Of a stretch of 64,000 nt of DNA, positions 60,077 to 64,000 are shown piece by piece (positions within the stretch are counted from its first letter, which is position 1; each line of letters opens with the position of its first letter). Origin of the DNA: Paraburkholderia gardini (GTDB taxonomy: Bacteria; Pseudomonadota; Gammaproteobacteria; Burkholderiales; Burkholderiaceae); contig NZ_CAJQYY010000020.1 in NCBI RefSeq assembly GCF_907164575.1, forward strand, positions 1-64,000. The letters are read 5' to 3'. The notes under the pieces were generated by a model, which did not search any database, was not told where the DNA came from, and saw only the letters and a program-made list of their open reading frames with translations. Position numbers and translations under genes: made by a program.

Positions 60077-61456
60077 ATGGCGATCGAAAAAGAAGTAGAG
60101 ACGACCGGGCTGGTCGGCTGGATCGACCGCCGCTTTCCGCTGACCTCGACGTGGAAACAGCACGTCTCCGAGTACTACGCACCGAAGAACTTCAACTTCT
60201 GGTACTTCTTCGGCTCGCTTGCGCTGCTGGTGCTGGTGAACCAGATCGTCACCGGCATTTTTCTCACGATGAACTACAAGCCCGACGCGACGCTCGCGTT
60301 CTCGTCGGTCGAGTACATCATGCGCGAGGTGCCGTGGGGCTGGCTGATCCGCTACATGCATTCCACAGGCGCGTCGCTGTTCTTCGTCGTCGTGTATCTG
60401 CATATGTTTCGCGGGCTGCTCTACGGTTCGTACCGCAAGCCGCGTGAACTCGTGTGGATCTTCGGCTGCGCGATCTTCCTGTGCCTGATGGCCGAAGCGT
60501 TTTTCGGCTACCTGCTGCCGTGGGGCCAGATGTCGTTCTGGGGCGCGCAGGTGATCGTGAACCTGTTCTCGGCGATTCCGTTTATCGGGCCGGATCTGTC
60601 GCTGTGGATTCGCGGCGATTACGTGGTGTCCGACGTCACGCTGAACCGCTTCTTCGCGTTTCACGTGATCGCGATTCCGCTCGTGCTGCTCGGACTGGTG
60701 GTCGCTCACCTCGTGGCACTGCATGAAGTGGGCTCGAACAACCCGGACGGCATCGAGATCAAGGCGAAGAAGGACGCGGACGGCAAACCGCTCGACGGCA
60801 TCCCGTTCCATCCGTATTACTCGGTCCACGATTTTCTGGGCGTGTCCGTGTTTCTGTTAATCTTCGCCGCGATCATCTTTTTCGCGCCGGAAATGGGTGG
60901 CTACTTCCTCGAGGCGAATAACTTCGTCCCGGCGAACCCGCTGCAGACGCCGCCGGAAATCGCTCCGGTCTGGTACTTCACTGCGTTCTACGCGATGCTG
61001 CGCGCCACGACCGATCCGTTCAAGATCGTCCTGATGGTCGTGATCGCGTTGCTGGGCCTGCTCGCGCTGGTGCGCGCGCGCGGCAAGTGGAAGTTCGGTC
61101 TGCCGGTGCTCGCCGTACTGGTGGTTCTGGCGATGGCGTTCACCGAGTCGAAGTTCTGGGGCGTCGTGGTGATGGGAACGGCGGTGGTGTCGCTGTTCTT
61201 CCTGCCGTGGCTCGACCAGTCGCCGGTGAAATCGATCCGCTACCGGCCGTTCTTCCACAAGGTGTTCTACGGGATCTTCGTGCTGGCGTTTCTGACGTTG
61301 GGCTTCCTCGGGACGAAGCCGCCATCGCCTGCCTCGACGCTGATCGCGCAGATCTGCGCACTGATCTACTTTGCGTTCTTCCTCGGCATGCCGTTCTGGA
61401 CACGGCTCGGACGGTTCAAACAACCGCCCGAACGGGTCCGGTTCAAGCCTCACTAA
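60077..61456 (+). CDS. petB: Cytochrome b subunit of the bc1 complex
   Basis: Di-haem membrane subunit; 459 residues with about eight helices. Haem-ligating histidines are in RYMHSTGASLFFVVVYLHMF and RFFAFHVIAIPLVLLGL with VVAHLVALHEVGS. The Qo-site motif, PEWY in mitochondria and alphaproteobacteria, reads PVWY in EIAPVWYFTAFYAMLRA. A long C-terminal membrane region completes it. Two bases after petA. Confidence 0.97.
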   Translation: MAIEKEVETTGLVGWIDRRFPLTSTWKQHVSEYYAPKNFNFWYFFGSLALLVLVNQIVTGIFLTMNYKPDATLAFSSVEYIMREVPWGWLIRYMHSTGASLFFVVVYLHMFRGLLYGSYRKPRELVWIFGCAIFLCLMAEAFFGYLLPWGQMSFWGAQVIVNLFSAIPFIGPDLSLWIRGDYVVSDVTLNRFFAFHVIAIPLVLLGLVVAHLVALHEVGSNNPDGIEIKAKKDADGKPLDGIPFHPYYSVHDFLGVSVFLLIFAAIIFFAPEMGGYFLEANNFVPANPLQTPPEIAPVWYFTAFYAMLRATTDPFKIVLMVVIALLGLLALVRARGKWKFGLPVLAVLVVLAMAFTESKFWGVVVMGTAVVSLFFLPWLDQSPVKSIRYRPFFHKVFYGIFVLAFLTLGFLGTKPPSPASTLIAQICALIYFAFFLGMPFWTRLGRFKQPPERVRFKPH

Positions 61457-61477
61457 CGCGCGCCAGGAGAACCCACA

Positions 61478-62242
61478 ATGAAAAAACTGCTTTCGACGCT
61501 TGCGCTGATCGGCGCCGCTTCGACAATGGCCTTCGCGCTGATGGTGAGTCCGGCGCACGCGGACGAGAATTTCCCGCTCGACCGCGCGCCCGATAACGCG
61601 GACAATTTCGCCTCCCTGCAGCATGGCGCGCAATTGTTTGTAAACTATTGCCTGAACTGCCATAGCGCGAACCTGATGCGATACAGCCGCCTGGAGGATC
61701 TGGGCATTTCGCAGAAGGAAATCGAGAAGAACCTGTTGTTCACGACCGACAAGGTCGGTAACACGATGTCGGTGGCGATGCGGCCTGAAGACGCGAAAGC
61801 GTGGTTCGGGGCGCAACCGCCGGATCTGTCGGTGGAAGCGCGGGCGCGCAGCAAGGACTGGTTGTATACGTATCTGCGCAGTTTCTACCGCGATGACACA
61901 CGGCCGACAGGCTGGAACAATATGGTGTATGACAACGTGAGCATGCCGCACGTGTTGTGGCAGCTTCAGGGCCAGCGTACCGCGAAGTTCGAGGACGACA
62001 CCGACGAAAACACGGGCGAAAAGATCCGCAAGTTTGTCGGCTACCAGCAGGTCACGCCGGGGACGATGTCGGCAGTAGATTATGATTCTGCTGTTGCCGA
62101 CCTCGTGTCGTACCTGTCGTGGATGTCCGAACCCACGCAGCAGACGCGCAAACGGCTGGGCGTATGGGTGCTGATGTTCCTCGGCATCCTGAGCTTTTTC
62201 GCCTGGCGATTGAACGCCGCGTACTGGAAAGATATCAAATAA
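61478..62242 (+). CDS. petC: Cytochrome c1 subunit of the bc1 complex
   Basis: Periplasmic cytochrome c1 with a C-terminal anchor; 254 residues. Signal peptide ending MVSPAHA-DEN; haem site YCLNCHSANLMRYSRL; methionine ligand probably in TPGTMSAVDYD; anchor RLGVWVLMFLGILSFFAWRL. Depends on the ResB/CcsB system for haem attachment. Terminated at 62276-62297. Confidence 0.96.
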   Translation: MKKLLSTLALIGAASTMAFALMVSPAHADENFPLDRAPDNADNFASLQHGAQLFVNYCLNCHSANLMRYSRLEDLGISQKEIEKNLLFTTDKVGNTMSVAMRPEDAKAWFGAQPPDLSVEARARSKDWLYTYLRSFYRDDTRPTGWNNMVYDNVSMPHVLWQLQGQRTAKFEDDTDENTGEKIRKFVGYQQVTPGTMSAVDYDSAVADLVSYLSWMSEPTQQTRKRLGVWVLMFLGILSFFAWRLNAAYWKDIK

Positions 62243-62275
62243 TCACGCCGTGACCGGCGTGGGGCCGGCGCAAGG

Positions 62276-62297
62276 AAAAACCGCGAGGCGGTTTTTT
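62276..62297 (+). terminator. Terminator of petABC
   Basis: AAAACCGC at 62277-62284 pairs with GCGGTTTT at 62288-62295 over a three-base loop, extended by A and T runs. Confidence 0.75.
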
Positions 62298-62334
62298 CCG
62301 CGCTGGCCCTTCAGCTTTTTGAGGAAATGTAAAA

Positions 62335-62946
62335 ATGATGGTTCTGTACTCTGGCACGACTTGTCCCTTCTCCCAGCGCTGCCGGCTGGTGTTGTTCGAA
62401 AAGGGCATGGACTTCGAGATTCGCGACGTCGACCTGTTCAACAAGCCAGAAGACATCGCGGTGATGAATCCGTATGGTCAGGTGCCGATCCTCGTCGAAC
62501 GGGACCTGATTCTGTACGAATCGAACATCATCAACGAGTATATCGACGAGCGCTTCCCGCACCCGCAGCTGATGCCGGCTGATCCGGTGCAACGTGCACG
62601 CGCGCGTCTGTTCCTGCTCAACTTCGAGAAGGAACTGTTCGTGCACGTCGGCACGCTGGAAAACGAAAAGGGCAAGGCTGCCGAGAAAAATCACGAAAAG
62701 GCGCGTATCGCGATTCGTGACCGTCTGACGCAACTCGCACCGATCTTCCTCAAGAACAAGTACATGCTCGGCGAAGAGTTCTCGATGCTCGACGTGGCGA
62801 TCGCGCCGCTGTTGTGGCGTCTGGATCACTACGGCATCGAACTGTCGAAGAACGCCGCACCGCTGATGAAGTACGCCGAACGCATTTTCAGCCGTCCGGC
62901 CTATATCGAAGCGCTGACACCTTCGGAAAAGGTGATGCGTCGTTGA
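62335..62946 (+). CDS. sspA: Stringent starvation protein A
   Basis: Glutathione-transferase-fold protein that binds RNA polymerase and is needed for acid and stationary-phase survival in E. coli; 203 residues. The thioredoxin-like start MVLYSGTTCPFSQRCRLVLFEKG, cis-proline region NPYGQVPILVERD and ESNIINEYIDERFPHPQL are family hallmarks. GAGG precedes the ATGATG at 62335/62338. Usual partner of sspB. Confidence 0.95.
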   Translation: MMVLYSGTTCPFSQRCRLVLFEKGMDFEIRDVDLFNKPEDIAVMNPYGQVPILVERDLILYESNIINEYIDERFPHPQLMPADPVQRARARLFLLNFEKELFVHVGTLENEKGKAAEKNHEKARIAIRDRLTQLAPIFLKNKYMLGEEFSMLDVAIAPLLWRLDHYGIELSKNAAPLMKYAERIFSRPAYIEALTPSEKVMRR

Positions 62947-63032
62947 GTCTGGTTCTGGGGGTGAAAGCGTCGCGCCGTCGTGCTGATTGCGACTGATTAC
63001 GCGACGTCTTTCGTCCGGTACGGGGAATGTTG

Positions 63033-63560
63033 ATGCAAGAGATTTCCACGAAGCCTTACCTGCTGCGCGCGCTGTACGAGTGGTGCACGGATAACGGTTA
63101 CACGCCGCACATCGCGGTACGGGTCGACAACCAGACACGCGTTCCGCGCCAGTTCGTGCGCGACAACGAAATCGTGCTGAACATCAGCTTCGAGGCAACG
63201 AGCCAGTTGCAGATGGGCAATGAGCTTGTCGAGTTCAACGCGCGGTTTTCGGGGAAGTCGCACCGGATCGAAGTGCCGATCGCGAACGTGCTTGCGATCT
63301 ATGCGCGCGAGAACGGGCAGGGCATGGCGTTCCCGGTCGATTCCCCGGGTGGCGAAGCGGCGGATTCCAGCGAAGAAGATGACGCAGGCGCGGCCGTCGA
63401 TGCACCTGTGACGATCGGCGGCAGTACGCCAGCGGCCGTTCCGGCCGGTTCGCGCAATACCTCGACGGCGCAAAAGCCCGACGACGCCGGCGATGCACCG
63501 AAACCCGACGACGATGGCTCAAAAGGTGGCGGCAGAGGTCACCTCAAGGTCGTGAAATGA
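63033..63560 (+). CDS. sspB: ClpXP adaptor SspB
   Basis: Delivers ssrA-tagged proteins to ClpXP; 175 residues. The folded domain is residues 1-110 (STKPYLLRALYEWCTDNGYTP, PHIAVRVDN, VLNISFEATSQLQMGN, FSGKSHRIEVPI, VLAIYARENGQGMAFP). A 60-residue flexible linker rich in Asp/Ala/Gly/Ser leads to GHLKVVK, matching the ClpX-binding tail of E. coli SspB. ATG 63033 is six bases after GGGGA; ATG 63027 is two codons upstream. Confidence 0.94.
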   Translation: MQEISTKPYLLRALYEWCTDNGYTPHIAVRVDNQTRVPRQFVRDNEIVLNISFEATSQLQMGNELVEFNARFSGKSHRIEVPIANVLAIYARENGQGMAFPVDSPGGEAADSSEEDDAGAAVDAPVTIGGSTPAAVPAGSRNTSTAQKPDDAGDAPKPDDDGSKGGGRGHLKVVK

Positions 63561-63562
63561 AG

Positions 63563-63568
63563 TAAAAT
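63563..63568 (+). promoter_or_regulatory. Likely tRNA-Thr promoter (-10)
   Basis: TAAAAT overlaps the end of the sspB region 11 bases before the tRNA 5' end, a normal distance. The -35 is not clear. Confidence 0.4.
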
Positions 63569-63579
63569 CGCCGTCCGAT

Positions 63580-63655
63580 GCCCCCTTAGCTCATTTGGTA
63601 GAGCACTTGACTTGTAATCATGAGGTGGTCTGTTCGAATCAGACAGGGGGCACCA
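63580..63655 (+). tRNA. tRNA-Thr (anticodon TGT)
   Basis: A 76-base tRNA with encoded CCA. Acceptor GCCCCCT/AGGGGGC, D arm GCTC/GAGC, anticodon loop CTTGTAA with TGT, T arm GTCTG-TTCGAAT-CAGAC. The anticodon stem CTTGA/TCATG has one non-canonical pair, T opposite T at the 28-42 position. A strong terminator follows at 63667-63702. Confidence 0.97.
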
Positions 63656-63666
63656 ATCGTTTCAGA

Positions 63667-63702
63667 CAAGAAGCCCAGTCGTTCGACTGGGCTTCTTGTT
63701 TT
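63667..63702 (+). terminator. Terminator after tRNA-Thr
   Basis: A perfect 14-bp stem, 63667-63680 with 63685-63698, loop GTTC, followed by four Ts. It also has an A-rich left side and may help end the convergent XRE gene. Confidence 0.85.
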
Positions 63703-63716
63703 CTGGCTGACCGCGA

Positions 63717-64000
63717 TCAACGATGGGAATCGAAGTGCTTTGTCAGGCGGCCCCTGGCTTGCGGCGACCGCGTCGCCGTTCGGCCTGGCGCCGTCCGGCG
63801 GACTCCGCGTTTCATGCGGCCGTCAAGACGCACCACGGCACGGCTTCCCATTGCCTCGGCATAACGGGACAGTGTGCGCATGGACGGCAAGGTGTGCCCG
63901 CTCTCCATACGTGCGATGATTGATTGCGTCGTCTGCATCTTTTCAGCCAATTGCTCCTGAGTCAGTCCAGCCCGCACCCGGGCGGAGACAAGCTCACGTG
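63717..64000 (-). CDS. XRE-family antitoxin-like regulator, truncated by window edge
   Basis: Partial gene on the minus strand; its 5' end lies beyond base 64000. The frame is open through the edge and reads RELVSARVRAGLTQEQLAEK, then MQTTQSIIARMESGHTLP and SMRTLSRYAEAMGSRAVVRL, a complete helix-turn-helix of the HigA/XRE antitoxin type. After it comes a basic 35-residue tail (RMKRGVRRTAPGRTATRSP and on) not usual in these antitoxins. A RelE/HigB toxin gene is expected upstream, outside the window. An internal GTG at 63977 is not the likely start. Confidence 0.75.
   Translation of the reverse strand, partial: RELVSARVRAGLTQEQLAEKMQTTQSIIARMESGHTLPSMRTLSRYAEAMGSRAVVRLDGRMKRGVRRTAPGRTATRSPQARGRLTKHFDSHR

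Noticed and set aside
1..64000. CRISPR arrays, rRNA operons, prophage
   Set aside because: No regularly spaced direct repeats, rRNA sequences or phage structural genes were seen.

Overview
This 64 kb window is a high-GC, gene-dense stretch of a betaproteobacterial chromosome. The protein repertoire and gene order (mrcA-pilMNOQ-aroKB-dgt-gltBD, mlaFEDACB-bolA-murA-hisGDCB-marC-hisHAFIE-tatABC, petABC-sspAB) fit the Burkholderiaceae, most likely Paraburkholderia or Burkholderia. Almost everything is core chromosome. I see no prophage, no complete insertion sequence and no CRISPR array. Many long open frames in this GC-rich DNA are antisense shadows and were left out.

Layout, left to right. 0.2-10.8 kb holds redox and cytochrome biogenesis: cutA-dsbD, hemB, the GTPase yihA, a di-haem cytochrome c4, the System II cytochrome c assembly pair resB-ccsB, and the periplasmic methionine sulfoxide reductase pair msrP-msrQ. 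10.9-15.4 kb holds lysA-lptM, cyaY and penicillin-binding protein 1A. 15.6-22.8 kb carries a compact type IV pilus alignment/secretin operon in which PilO and PilP appear fused, followed by aroK, aroB and dgt. 23.0-25.3 kb is the only somewhat accessory part: a DUF883 membrane protein behind a near-consensus sigma-54 element, an OmpW porin, and a REP-type transposase homologue that has lost its metal-binding histidines. 25.6-31.9 kb is gltBD.

32.1-38.4 kb holds an RNA ligase-like phosphodiesterase (thpR), a fused ABC transporter, and a TPP riboswitch upstream of thiO-thiS-thiG-thiE. 38.5-45.0 kb is the Mla phospholipid transport operon, a YadG/YadH-type ABC exporter and a BolA protein. 45.1-54.2 kb is murA followed by nearly all histidine biosynthesis genes, with a MarC membrane protein gene in the middle. 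54.3-57.0 kb holds a small membrane protein, a HIT hydrolase and tatABC. 57.2-62.2 kb holds a DegS-like protease, a divergent Nif3 protein and the cytochrome bc1 operon petABC. 62.3-64.0 kb holds sspA-sspB, a tRNA-Thr and an XRE antitoxin-like gene cut by the window edge.

Several genes fit together. ResB/CcsB and DsbD would mature cytochrome c4 and the PetC cytochrome c1. The Tat translocase encoded here has two evident substrates in the window, MsrP and the Rieske protein PetA. CyaY supports Fe-S assembly used by PetA and GltBD. ThiO, ThiS and ThiG supply the thiazole half of thiamine and ThiE joins it to the pyrimidine under TPP control. The best leads for new biology are the degenerate transposase next to gltB, the sigma-54 element before the DUF883 gene, an orphan terminated transcript between hemB and yihA, the PilO-PilP fusion, and the 9-bp repeat tract that forms the start of mlaF.
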